Shown here one piece after another: positions 19,284 through 28,904 of a DNA stretch of 40,004 nt (positions are counted from its first letter, which is position 1; each line of letters opens with the position of its first letter). The DNA comes from Pseudomonadota bacterium (GTDB taxonomy: Bacteria; Pseudomonadota; Gammaproteobacteria; Burkholderiales; Burkholderiaceae_C). The stretch is from positions 1 to 40,004 of the forward strand of contig JAKOZT010000075.1 of NCBI GenBank assembly GCA_029779845.1, in the 5' to 3' direction. The notes under the pieces were generated by a model. That model did no database searches, was not told the origin of the DNA, and worked only from the letters and a program-made list of their open reading frames with translations. A program made the position numbers and the translations under genes.

Positions 19284-19451
19284 ATGCTCGCTCTGACCGG
19301 GGCGCTGATCGCGCGTGTCGAGTCTCGGTTCAAGAGCGCTTCAGCGAAGCGCGTCGCGTGGTTCGTCCTGCTCTGGCTGCTGGGCGTGGGCGCGGCGGTC
19401 CTGCTCGCCCTGCCGTTTCGCATACTCGTCGCCTTGGCCATGGGCGCTTAG
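19284..19451 (+). CDS. DUF2474-like small membrane protein of the bd oxidase operon
   Basis: 55 residues, with a basic amphipathic N-terminus, then AKRVAWFVLLWLLGVGAAVL, a single transmembrane helix, and a short A-L-P-F-R-I-L tail. Small single-helix proteins with the W-F-x-x-L-W signature (DUF2474) follow cydB in many short-Q-loop oxidase operons and probably serve like CydX as a stabilising subunit. Family members are usually about 40 residues; this one has about 20 extra at the front. Earlier in-frame starts are ATG 19257 and TTG 19248. No strong ribosome binding site marks any of them, so the start is uncertain. It lies 67 bases after cydB. Confidence 0.65.
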   Translation: MLALTGALIARVESRFKSASAKRVAWFVLLWLLGVGAAVLLALPFRILVALAMGA

Positions 19452-19498
19452 ATGCGATCTCCGCAATCGGCTGCGCATGGCCTCCTTCGCGTTCTCGC

Positions 19499-20131
19499 TC
19501 AACGAGCCAGCGGGTTCGGGGTCGGCTCCGCAACCTTGCGCAACAGGTTCCGATCGGTGTGATGGAAGGGCTCGCTCTGCCCGTGCACGGCGAGCACCGT
19601 ATCCTCCTCGTAGCCCCAGGTCCCGTCGTCGTTCACGGTCACCTTGATGCGGAACTGGACCGTCTTGAAGGCGTACAGCAGGAAGGGCACCGAACAGATG
19701 CCCCAGGCATCGAGGCCCTGCGTCGCAGTCAACTCGAACGAACGCGAGTCGGGCGCCGTCTGCCCCGAGGCTATGGCGACCATGCCGCGCGGGATGGTCA
19801 AGGTATGGACGACCGTGCCGGTCGCCGGCTCCCAAAGCCAGTAGCCGACCTGCTCGTGATAGGTCTTCACCTGGGCCGGCTTGGTGATGTGCGCGTGATA
19901 GCGCAGCCCGTAGAAGAGCTGAGGGCCGTTCGTCTGGGGGTCTATGGGCTGGAGGTCGATCCGCTCGACGTACGCCTGTTTTCTCGGGCCATCGACTTTC
20001 GGCTTGACGTCCAGGCCTCGTTCCCCTTCCCACACGCCTGCCATGGGGCGCAGCGGGCCCAGATTGGCCAGCGTGTCGAAGTCGATGGTCGCCGGCTCGG
20101 TGTAGACGTCCTGGGGAAAGTTGCTGCTCAT
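19499..20131 (-). CDS. Heme-binding beta-barrel protein (nitrobindin/FABP-like)
   Basis: 210 residues, cytoplasmic with no signal peptide. The N-terminal LGPLRPMAGVWEGERGLDVKP resembles the opening of nitrobindin/THAP4-type heme-binding beta barrels (G-x-W-x-G). Alternating strands follow: QLFYGLRYHAHI, EQVGYWLWEPATGTVVHTL, PRGMVAIASG, FRIKVTVNDDGTWGYEEDTVL, and near the end H-H-T-D-R-N-L-L, where a histidine could be the heme ligand. Nitrobindins bind ferric heme and scavenge or isomerise peroxynitrite/NO, but activity here is inference. Convergent with the DUF2474-like gene (47-base gap). A degraded second copy of the 5' end lies at 12766-12897. Confidence 0.75.
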   Translation of the reverse strand: MSSNFPQDVYTEPATIDFDTLANLGPLRPMAGVWEGERGLDVKPKVDGPRKQAYVERIDLQPIDPQTNGPQLFYGLRYHAHITKPAQVKTYHEQVGYWLWEPATGTVVHTLTIPRGMVAIASGQTAPDSRSFELTATQGLDAWGICSVPFLLYAFKTVQFRIKVTVNDDGTWGYEEDTVLAVHGQSEPFHHTDRNLLRKVAEPTPNPLAR

Positions 20132-20157
20132 GGTCTTTTTCTCGTGCGGCAGCGAGT

Positions 20158-21069
20158 CTAAGGGGGCGCTCGTGATCCCGGGCCTTCTTTGTTCCCCGAG
20201 CGGCTCCCGGAGCGCGGCCTCCCGGCGACGCCGGTGCCGGCCGCGGCGCGAGCGCGCCGCCGCGCCCACACCCGCGTGAACTCCGCCCCGAACAGGAAGA
20301 TCTGCGCCGACCAGTACACCCACAGCAGCAGCACCACCAGCGAGCCGGCGGCGCCGAAGGGGGAGGCGATGCCGCTGCGGCCGATGTACAGCGCGATCAG
20401 CCCCTTGCCGGCGACGAACAGCGCGGCGGTGATCACCGCGCCGACCCCCACGTCGCGCCAGGCCACGTGCACGCGCGGCATCCACTTGTAGAGCATCACG
20501 AACAGCAGCGTGACGAAGGCGAAGGCCAGCGCCTCGTTGAGCAGCTGCAGCAGCCCGGCCCAGCGGCCGAAGGCCGCCAGCGCGGCGCTGACCGCCAGCG
20601 ACACCAGCAGCAGGAAGCCGATGCCGAGGATCATGCCGATCGACAGCAGCCGCGTGCGCAGCAGCTCCCACAGCGCCAGCCACGGCGGGCGCGGCGGCCG
20701 CTCGCCGGGCGGGGGAACGTTCCAGATGCGGTCCATCGCGTTGCGCAGCTCGGCGAACACCGAGGTCGCGCCGACCAGCAACGCGCCGAGGCCGAACACG
20801 GTGCCCGCCGCGCCCGCATGGGGCTTGTCGAGCGTCAGCAGCGCCGACTCGACGGCGCGCGCGCTCGCCGGGCCGACCAGCTGCGCGATCTGCGCCACCA
20901 CCTCGCCGCGCGCCGCCTCCGCGCCGAACCACAGCCCCGCCACCGAGATCGCGATCAGCAGCAGCGGCGCCAGCGAGAACAGCGTGTAGTAGGCCAGCGC
21001 CGCGCCCATGCTGGGCGCGCCGTCGTCCAGCCAGGCGTTCCAGGTGTCGCGCAGCAGCGGCCAGAGCAT
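20158..21069 (-). CDS. YihY/BrkB-family inner-membrane protein
   Basis: 303 residues with about six membrane helices. Typical family features are the N-terminal W-x-x-W-L-D-D-G-A-x-x-x-G-A-A-L-A-Y-Y-T-L-F-S-L-A-P segment, a central LLVGATSVFAELRNAMDRIW, and the final membrane pair G-S-L-V-V-L-L-L-W-V-Y-W-S-A-Q-I-F-L-F-G-A-E-F-T-R-V. The tail is basic and disordered. The family was once mislabelled ribonuclease BN; it is now regarded as a transporter- or flippase-like group of unknown substrate. Its ATG lies three bases after the katE stop, so the two are probably one transcript. Confidence 0.92.
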   Translation of the reverse strand: MLWPLLRDTWNAWLDDGAPSMGAALAYYTLFSLAPLLLIAISVAGLWFGAEAARGEVVAQIAQLVGPASARAVESALLTLDKPHAGAAGTVFGLGALLVGATSVFAELRNAMDRIWNVPPPGERPPRPPWLALWELLRTRLLSIGMILGIGFLLLVSLAVSAALAAFGRWAGLLQLLNEALAFAFVTLLFVMLYKWMPRVHVAWRDVGVGAVITAALFVAGKGLIALYIGRSGIASPFGAAGSLVVLLLWVYWSAQIFLFGAEFTRVWARRRARAAAGTGVAGRPRSGSRSGNKEGPGSRAPP

Positions 21070-21072
21070 GGC

Positions 21073-23181
<2,109 letters not shown>

Positions 23182-23258
23182 GGCGATCCTCTCGTGTCGA
23201 ATCGCTCCAGTCTCGGCGCCGCGAGGGCCGCGCCGCTGTCGGCGTGCCCTCGTTTCTT

Positions 23259-23278
23259 GCGTAGGCCGCGGCCTACGC
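23259..23278. promoter_or_regulatory. Perfect 20-bp palindrome between katE and the DUF3182 operon
   Basis: GCGTAGGCCGCGGCCTACGC is an uninterrupted self-complementary site in the 203-base gap between divergent starts, 78 bases from the katE ATG and 106 from the DUF3182 ATG. Its position and perfect symmetry suggest a binding site for a dimeric regulator serving both directions. A cruciform or a chance GC palindrome is possible. I do not recognise the motif. The rest of the gap shows no clear -35/-10 pair. Confidence 0.5.
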
Positions 23279-23384
23279 GGCGCGCTGTCGGCAGCGTCCT
23301 ACCGGGGATGGCGGTGGCGGCCTGCAAGGCGCCGCGCGCGGCGATGGAATGCTGGCTTCGCCCTCACGCAGCAGGAGCGCGAAC

Positions 23385-24527
23385 ATGGCCTTCTTCCATC
23401 CCAGCGCCGTCGCCCGGCAAGGCAGCGCGGCCGCCTACGACGGCGTCGTCGTGCTGAACGACGGCGGCGGCGACGGCCACGACGCGCTGGCCAAGGCCTC
23501 GCTGGCCGCGTCGATCGCCTGCCTGCTCGGCACGCGCCCGGTGGACGCCGCCGACGAGGCCGTCACGCGCCTGCGCCGCCCCTACTATGTGCCCTGCGAC
23601 ACGCTCGGCGTGGCGCGCGCGCGGCAGCTCGGCATCGGCGACTGGGAGGATCTGTTCGGCGGCATCGCGCCGCACCCTTTCATCGCCACCAAGACCATCA
23701 CGCACCGGCGCGTCGGCGACGACGCGAAGGCGCCGCCGGGCTGGTCGGACGACTTCGGCCGCAGCGTGCAGCACGTGGTGCTCGACGGCTGGACGGCGTT
23801 CGACGCCGCCGACGCGCGCGCCGCCTGCGCGCGGCTGCTGCCGGGCGGCGCGGTGCGCGTGAAGGAGGCCGACGGCGTCGGCGGCAGCGGGCAGAGCGTG
23901 GTGCACGACATGGCCGGACTCGATGCGCTGCTCGGCGACATCGACCCCGCGCAGCTCGCCGAGCACGGCCTGGTGCTGGAGCGCAACCTCGGCGAGGTGC
24001 GCACCTACAGCGTCGGGCAGGTGCGCGTCGGCGCCTGGCTGCTGTCGTACCACGGCCAGCAGCGCCTGACGCGCAACCACCTCGGCGCCGAGGTCTACGG
24101 CGGCTCGACGCTGCACCTGGTGCGCGGCGACTTCGACGCGCTGCTCGCGCGCCCGCTGCCCGAGGCGACGCGCACCGCCGTCGAGCAGGCGCTCGTCTAC
24201 CACCGAGCCGCGCTGCGCTGCTTCCCGGGGCTGGTCGCGTCGCGCTCGAACTACGACGTCGCGCAGGGCGTCGACGACGCCGGCGTGCCGCGCTCGGGCG
24301 TGCTCGAGCAGTCCTGGCGCATCGGCGGCGCGAGCGGCGCGGAGATCGTCGCGCTGCACGCCTTCGACGAGAACCCGGCGCTGCGCTGGGTGGTGGCGTC
24401 GACGCACGAGTGCTACGGCGACTGCCCCGGCATCCCGCTGTCGGCCTGCGTGCACTTCGACGGCGTCGACGCGAGCGTGGGCCGGCTCGTCAAGTACGCG
24501 ACGGTGGACGCCCGTGGCGACGATTGA
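23385..24527 (+). CDS. DUF3182 family protein
   Basis: 380 residues, recognised from the DUF3182 pattern: an early D-G-V-V-V-L-N-D segment, the motif R-R-P-Y-Y-V-P-C-D-T-L, a TKTITHR element, VRVKEADGVGGSGQSVV (resembling the nucleotide loop of ATP-grasp enzymes) and a late CYGDCPGIPLSACVHFDGVD. Function unknown; an ATP-dependent ligase fold is possible but unproven. The ATG at 23385 has AGGAG nine bases upstream, and an in-frame start at 23349 is less likely. It opens a run of overlapping genes (hydrolase, phosphatase-like protein, ClsB, YbhN) and diverges from katE, so a stress role is plausible. Confidence 0.85.
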   Translation: MAFFHPSAVARQGSAAAYDGVVVLNDGGGDGHDALAKASLAASIACLLGTRPVDAADEAVTRLRRPYYVPCDTLGVARARQLGIGDWEDLFGGIAPHPFIATKTITHRRVGDDAKAPPGWSDDFGRSVQHVVLDGWTAFDAADARAACARLLPGGAVRVKEADGVGGSGQSVVHDMAGLDALLGDIDPAQLAEHGLVLERNLGEVRTYSVGQVRVGAWLLSYHGQQRLTRNHLGAEVYGGSTLHLVRGDFDALLARPLPEATRTAVEQALVYHRAALRCFPGLVASRSNYDVAQGVDDAGVPRSGVLEQSWRIGGASGAEIVALHAFDENPALRWVVASTHECYGDCPGIPLSACVHFDGVDASVGRLVKYATVDARGDD

Positions 24528-25347
24528 GGACCGCGTCGCCATCGAGGTCGACGGCCAGTCGCTCGCCGCCACCCTCGTCACCCCCGGCACGCTGCTGCCC
24601 GGCGTGCTGTTCGTGCACGGCTGGGGCGGCAGCCAGGATCAGTACCTGAGCCGCGCGCGCGAGATCGCCGCGCAGGGCTGCGTGTGCCTGACCTTCAACC
24701 TGCGCGGGCACGTCGAGACGCGGCCGCTGTTCGAGAGCGTGTCGCGCGAGATCAACCTGCGCGACCTGGTCGCCGCCTACGACCTGCTGGCCGCGCGGCG
24801 CCACGTCGACCCGAGCGCCATCGCGGTGGTCGGCAGCAGCTACGGCGGCTATCTCGCGGCCATCCTGACCACGCTGCGCCCGGTGAAGTGGCTGGCGCTG
24901 CGCGCGCCGGCGCTCTACATCGACACCGGCTGGGCCATGCCCAAGCTGCAGCTGCACCAGAGCCAGGACCTCAAGGCCTACCGCATGCAGCCGGTCAAGC
25001 CGGGCGAGAACAAGGCGCTGGCCGCCTGCCAGGCCTTCGAGGGCGACGTGCTGCTGATCGAGTCGCAGAACGACCGCGTCGTGCCGCAGGCGGTGCTGCA
25101 GAGCTACCGCAGCGCCTGCACCAACGCGCGCTCGCTCACCTACCGCTGCATCGCCGAGGCCGACCACGGCCTGACCAGCGAGGCCGGCCAGCGCGCCTAC
25201 AGCACGCTGCTGGTGAACTGGCTGGCCGAGATGCTGCTGGGCATACGCAGCAGCGGCGACGACGAGAAGCGCGCCGCTCCCGCGCCCGCGCCGGCGCTGC
25301 CCGAGACGCCGCCGCAGGAACTGCACGCCGGCGCCGAGCAGTCATGA
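24514..25347 (+). CDS. Alpha/beta hydrolase
   Basis: 277 residues of the dienelactone-hydrolase/prolyl-oligopeptidase-like fold. The oxyanion region is VLFVHGWGGS, the nucleophile S109 in VVGSSYGG, the acid D187 in ESQNDRVVP and the base H218 in AEADHGL, so the triad is complete. No signal peptide; the C-terminus is a proline/alanine-rich tail. The GTG start at 24514 lies inside the DUF3182 gene (14-base overlap), implying coupled translation. The substrate cannot be told; with ClsB downstream, a lipid or ester substrate is a guess. Confidence 0.85.
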   Translation: MATIEDRVAIEVDGQSLAATLVTPGTLLPGVLFVHGWGGSQDQYLSRAREIAAQGCVCLTFNLRGHVETRPLFESVSREINLRDLVAAYDLLAARRHVDPSAIAVVGSSYGGYLAAILTTLRPVKWLALRAPALYIDTGWAMPKLQLHQSQDLKAYRMQPVKPGENKALAACQAFEGDVLLIESQNDRVVPQAVLQSYRSACTNARSLTYRCIAEADHGLTSEAGQRAYSTLLVNWLAEMLLGIRSSGDDEKRAAPAPAPALPETPPQELHAGAEQS

Positions 25348-26111
25348 ACGCGCGCCTGGATGCTGCCGCCGCCCCGCACAGCCTGCGCGTGCTGACGGTC
25401 AACGTGCACAAGGGCTTCACCGCGCTGAACCGCCGCTTCGTGCTGCGCGAGCTGCGCGAGGCGGTGCGCGAGGTGCATGCCGACCTGGTGTTCCTGCAGG
25501 AGATCCACGGCTCGCGCCACGTGGGCGACCACGAGCGCCTGGAGCAGCCGCACTACGAATTCCTCGCCGACCGGCTGTGGCCGGAGTTCGCCTACGGCCG
25601 CAACGCGGTGACGACGCGCGGCGACCACGGCAACGCGCTGCTGTCCAAGTACCCGATCGTCAGCCACGAGAACGTCGACGTCTCGGTCGATCGCTACGAG
25701 CGGCGCGGCATGCTGCACTGCGCGCTGCGCCCGCCGGGCAGCGCGCGCCCGGTGCATGCGATCTGCGTGCACCTGGGGCTGCGCGAGTCGCACCGGCTGC
25801 GCCAGCTGCTGCAGCTGTGCGCCTTCGTCAAGGCGCGCATCCCGCCCGGCGAGCCGGTGCTGGTGGCCGGCGACTTCAACGACTGGCGCGGCCGCGCCCA
25901 TGCGCTGCTGGCCCGCAGTGCGCGCTTCGCCGAGGTGTTCGTCGAGGCGCAGGGGCACGCGGCGCGCACCTTTCCGGCGCGCTTCCCGCTGCTGCGGCTG
26001 GACCGCATCTACGTGCGCGGCGTCGCCGGCCACGCGCCGCTGGCGCTGCCGGCGCGGCCGTGGAGCCATTTGTCCGACCACGCGCCGCTGGCCGCGGAGA
26101 TCCGGCTGTGA
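25344..26111 (+). CDS. ybhP: Endonuclease/exonuclease/phosphatase family protein (YbhP-like)
   Basis: 255 residues with the EEP metal-dependent phosphodiesterase motifs in order: LRVLTVNVHKG, FLQEIHGSR (metal-binding Glu), GNALLSKYPI, VAGDFNDWRG (catalytic D and N) and the terminal SDHAPLAAEI (Asp-His pair). No signal peptide is seen. Its position directly before clsB and ybhN copies the E. coli ybhP-ybhO-ybhN order, which supports the YbhP label. It could act on a phospholipid or head-group phosphodiester. ATG overlaps the hydrolase stop (ATGA), and its own stop overlaps the GTG of clsB. Confidence 0.88.
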   Translation: MNARLDAAAAPHSLRVLTVNVHKGFTALNRRFVLRELREAVREVHADLVFLQEIHGSRHVGDHERLEQPHYEFLADRLWPEFAYGRNAVTTRGDHGNALLSKYPIVSHENVDVSVDRYERRGMLHCALRPPGSARPVHAICVHLGLRESHRLRQLLQLCAFVKARIPPGEPVLVAGDFNDWRGRAHALLARSARFAEVFVEAQGHAARTFPARFPLLRLDRIYVRGVAGHAPLALPARPWSHLSDHAPLAAEIRL

Positions 26112-27307
26112 AGGCGCGCTGGTCGGCCGGCAACGCGGCGTGCCTGCTGGAGAACGGCGAGGCCTTCTTCCCCGCCGTGTTCGAGGCGATCCGCAGCGCG
26201 CGCAGCGAGGTGCTGCTGGAGACCTTCATCGTCTTCGAGGACAAGGTCGGCATGGCGCTGCAGGCGGCGCTGCTCGATGCCGCGCGGCGCGGCGTGCGCG
26301 TCGACATGCTGGTCGACGGCTTCGGCTCGTCGGACCTGAGCGCCGCCTGGATCGGCGCGCTCGCCGAGGCCGGCGCGCGCGTGCACGTCTTCGATCCCGG
26401 CACGCGCTGGTTCGGCCTGCGCGTCAACGTGCTGCGGCGCATGCACCGCAAGATCGTCGTGGTCGACGGCACGCGCGCCTTCGTCGGCGGCATCAACTAC
26501 TCGGCCGACCACCTCGCCGACTTCGGGCCGCGGGCCAAGCAGGACTACGCGGTCGAACTCGCCGGGCCGGTGGTGCGCGAGATCCACCGCTTCGTCGCCG
26601 CCGGGCTGCGCCTGCGCAGCGCGGCGGCGGACGAGAGCGGCGCGCCGGCCGATCACGCGCAGGCCAGCCCGGTCGAGGCGCTGTTCGTCACGCGCGACAA
26701 CCGCGGCCACCGCAACGACATCGAGCGGCACTACCGCGCCGCGATCCGCAGCGCGCGGCAGCGCGTGCTGATCGCCAACGCCTACTTCTTCCCCGGCTGG
26801 CGGCTGCTGCGCGAGATGCGCCGCGCCGCGCGCCGCGGCGTCGACGTGCGCCTGGTGCTGCAGGGCGAACCCGACATGGCCATCGTCAGGACCGCCGCCT
26901 CGCTGCTGTACGAGCACCTGCGCCGCGACGGCGTGCGCATCCACGAATACTGCTCGCGGCCCCTGCACGGCAAGGTGGCGGTGGTCGACGACGACTGGGC
27001 CACGGTGGGCTCGAGCAATCTCGACCCGCTCAGCCTCGCGCTCAACCTGGAGGCCAACGTGGTGCTGCGCGGGCGCGAGTTCGCGCAGCGCCTGGCCGGG
27101 CGGCTGGAGCGGCTGATCGCGCACGAGTGCCGCGAGGTGCGCGAGCCGCCGGCGCGCGGCTGGGGCGCCTGGCAGAGCCTGCGCAGCGCGCTGGTGTTCC
27201 ACTTCCTGCGCCGCTTCCCGCACTGGGCGGCGCGGCTGCCGCGCCACGCGCCCAAGCTCGACGTGAAGCAGGCCGCGGCGCTCGACGAGGGCGCGCATGC
27301 GCGCTGA
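26108..27307 (+). CDS. clsB: Cardiolipin synthase B (phospholipase D family)
   Basis: 399 residues with two HKD phospholipase-D motifs: H113-R-K115-IVVVDG...GGIN and H287-G-K289-VAVVDDDWATVGSSNLDP. There are no N-terminal membrane helices, as in ClsB (YbhO) and unlike ClsA. It makes cardiolipin from phosphatidylglycerol, in some homologues with phosphatidylethanolamine. I start at the GTG of the GTGA overlap with the previous gene because the first residues (KARWSAGNAACLLENGEAFF) match the ClsB N-terminus. The stop overlaps the ybhN start by 11 bases. Confidence 0.92.
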   Translation: MKARWSAGNAACLLENGEAFFPAVFEAIRSARSEVLLETFIVFEDKVGMALQAALLDAARRGVRVDMLVDGFGSSDLSAAWIGALAEAGARVHVFDPGTRWFGLRVNVLRRMHRKIVVVDGTRAFVGGINYSADHLADFGPRAKQDYAVELAGPVVREIHRFVAAGLRLRSAAADESGAPADHAQASPVEALFVTRDNRGHRNDIERHYRAAIRSARQRVLIANAYFFPGWRLLREMRRAARRGVDVRLVLQGEPDMAIVRTAASLLYEHLRRDGVRIHEYCSRPLHGKVAVVDDDWATVGSSNLDPLSLALNLEANVVLRGREFAQRLAGRLERLIAHECREVREPPARGWGAWQSLRSALVFHFLRRFPHWAARLPRHAPKLDVKQAAALDEGAHAR

Positions 27308-28295
27308 AACGCGGCGCGGCTTCGGCGCGCGGCCGGCGCCCGCGCCGTCGGCGCGGCGCTCCGCGCGATGGCCGTGGGCGCGCCGCGCCGGCTTCGCGCT
27401 GCTGCTGGCCGTCGCCGCCGCGCTGCTGCTGCGCCATGCGCGCGAGGTCGACTGGCCGGCGGTGCTGGGCGTGCTGAGTCGCTACGACGCGGCGACGCTG
27501 CTGCCGGCCGCCGCGCTCGCGGCCTGCAGCCACGCGCTGGTGGCCGGCTACGACCTGATCGGCCGGCATCAAGTAGGGCACCGCCTCGGCCGCGCGCAGA
27601 CGCTGGCCACCGCCTTCGTCGCCTACGCCTTCAACCTGAATCTCGGCGCGCTGGTCGGCGGGCTGGGCATGCGCTACCGGCTCTACACGCGGTTCGGGCT
27701 GCCGCTGGCGCAGATCACGCAGGTGATCGCGCTGAGCATGGCGACCAACTGGCTCGGCTGGCTGCTGCTGGCCGGCGCGGCCCTGCTGTTCTTCCCGCTC
27801 GCGCTGCCGCCGGCCTGGGAGGTCGGCAGCGGCGCGCTGCGGGCCCTCGGCGCGCTGCTGCTGGCGCTGGCCGCGGCCTACCTGCTGGTGTGCGCTCGCG
27901 CGAAGCGGCGCGTGCTGCGCCTGCGCGGCCACGCCGTCAGGCTGCCTTCGGGCCGGCTGGCGCTGCTGCAGCTGGCGCTGTCGAGCGCCAACTGGATGCT
28001 GATGGCCGGCGTGATCGCCGTGCTGCTGGGCGGCCGCGTCGAATACGCCACGCTGCTCGCGGTGCTGCTGATCGCCGCGGTGGCCGGTGTGATCACGCAC
28101 GTGCCGGCCGGGCTGGGCGTGCTGGAGGCGGTGTTCGTCGCGCTGCTCGCGCGCCGCGTGCCGCATGCGGAGCTGCTGGGCGCGCTGCTCGCCTACCGGG
28201 CGATCTACTACCTCGCGCCGCTCGGCGCGGCACTGGGCGTCTACGCCGTGCTGGAGACGCGCGCCGCGCGCGACGGCGCGCCCGCGCGACGATGA
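27297..28295 (+). CDS. ybhN: YbhN-type lysylphosphatidylglycerol-synthase-like membrane protein
   Basis: 332 residues, basic N-terminal tail and about eight membrane helices. Family elements are N-L-N-L-G-A-L-V-G-G-L-G-M-R-Y-R-L-Y, the S-x-x-x-N-W pair (ALSMATNWLGWLLL) and AGVITHVPAGLGVLEAVFV, a late glycine-rich turn. This is the membrane part of MprF-like flippases (UPF0104) without the synthase domain; substrates are unknown in most cases, but lipid translocation is likely given clsB next to it. The stop overlaps the start of the broken treZ (ATGA). Confidence 0.88.
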   Translation: MRAETRRGFGARPAPAPSARRSARWPWARRAGFALLLAVAAALLLRHAREVDWPAVLGVLSRYDAATLLPAAALAACSHALVAGYDLIGRHQVGHRLGRAQTLATAFVAYAFNLNLGALVGGLGMRYRLYTRFGLPLAQITQVIALSMATNWLGWLLLAGAALLFFPLALPPAWEVGSGALRALGALLLALAAAYLLVCARAKRRVLRLRGHAVRLPSGRLALLQLALSSANWMLMAGVIAVLLGGRVEYATLLAVLLIAAVAGVITHVPAGLGVLEAVFVALLARRVPHAELLGALLAYRAIYYLAPLGAALGVYAVLETRAARDGAPARR

Positions 28296-28687
28296 AAGCG
28301 GCGCACACGATGCGCTTCGGCGCCGAGATCACGCCCGGCGGCGTGCGCTTCGCGCTGTGGGCGCCGGACTGCCGGCGCGACGATGCCGGCGCCGGGACGC
28401 TGTACCGCTTCGACGTCGGCCTGGGCCACGCGGTGCCCGACCCGGCCTCGCGCTCCAACCCGCAGGGCGTGCACGGGCCGAGCGAAGTGGCGGACGCGCG
28501 AGCGCACCGATGGGCCGATGCGGACTGGCGCGGCCTGCCCTGGCACCGGACGACGCTCTACGAGCTGCACGTCCGCGCCTTCACGCCCGAGGGCACGCTC
28601 GAGGCGGCGGCGGCGCGCCTGCCGCCGCCGCGGCGCGCGGGCACGCGCCTTGCCACGCTGTCCTCGACTCCCGGAGACATCGCATGA
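28292..28687 (+). pseudogene. treZ: Internally deleted and truncated treZ (maltooligosyltrehalose trehalohydrolase)
   Basis: The 131-codon frame starts like TreZ (FGAEITPGGVRFALWAPDC). It then jumps straight to the end of the carbohydrate-binding module (GAGTLYRFDVG, VPDPASRSNPQGVHGPSEV), losing about 40 codons, and continues with W-R-G-L-P-W-H, the L-Y-E-L-H-V strand and F-T-P-E-G-T. There it stops resembling the family and runs into the leader of the next gene. The whole GH13 barrel, several hundred residues, is gone, so no enzyme activity is expected. ATGA overlaps are kept at both ends, so the frame may still be translated as part of the operon. Confidence 0.85.
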
Positions 28688-28875
28688 CCACCCGACCTCT
28701 CGCCTGGCTGCTGCTCGCCACCCTCGCCCTGGCCGGCTGCGCCGCCGTGCGCTCCACCCGTCGCCGGCGCGCCGCGCTGCGCTCCAAAGCCCCGCCCGAG
28801 CCGATCCAGACCTGGGAAGGCGAGGGCGGGCGCGTTCATCGCAGCAGCACCAGCGAGCGCGCGCCCAGCGGGTAG
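28684..28875 (+). CDS. Small predicted lipoprotein
   Basis: 63 residues. A short basic start, a hydrophobic stretch and the lipobox LALAGC give a lipidated cysteine at position 19. The mature part is basic, then carries PPEPIQTWEGEGG and ends in a serine/arginine tail. CGGAGAC provides a ribosome binding site about eight bases upstream. The last 40 bases overlap the antisense glgX remnant, so the original C-terminus may have been replaced at a deletion junction. I do not recognise a function. Confidence 0.6.
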   Translation: MTTRPLAWLLLATLALAGCAAVRSTRRRRAALRSKAPPEPIQTWEGEGGRVHRSSTSERAPSG

Positions 28876-28901
28876 GGCGAGAGCGCCGGGCCGGGCGCGT
28901 C
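28836..28901 (-). pseudogene. 3' end of a glgX-like glycoside hydrolase gene
   Basis: In this minus-strand frame the final codons read ALSPYPLGARSLVLLR and then TGA. Y-x-L-x-A-R-S-L-V-L-L is the usual ending of GH13 debranching enzymes of the GlgX type, where the last beta strand closes the C-terminal domain. Nothing upstream in this frame belongs to the family; the adjoining sequence is glgC in another frame. The fragment is short, so the exact gene (glgX or another GH13 enzyme) is uncertain. Confidence 0.55.
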
Positions 28902-28904
28902 GCG

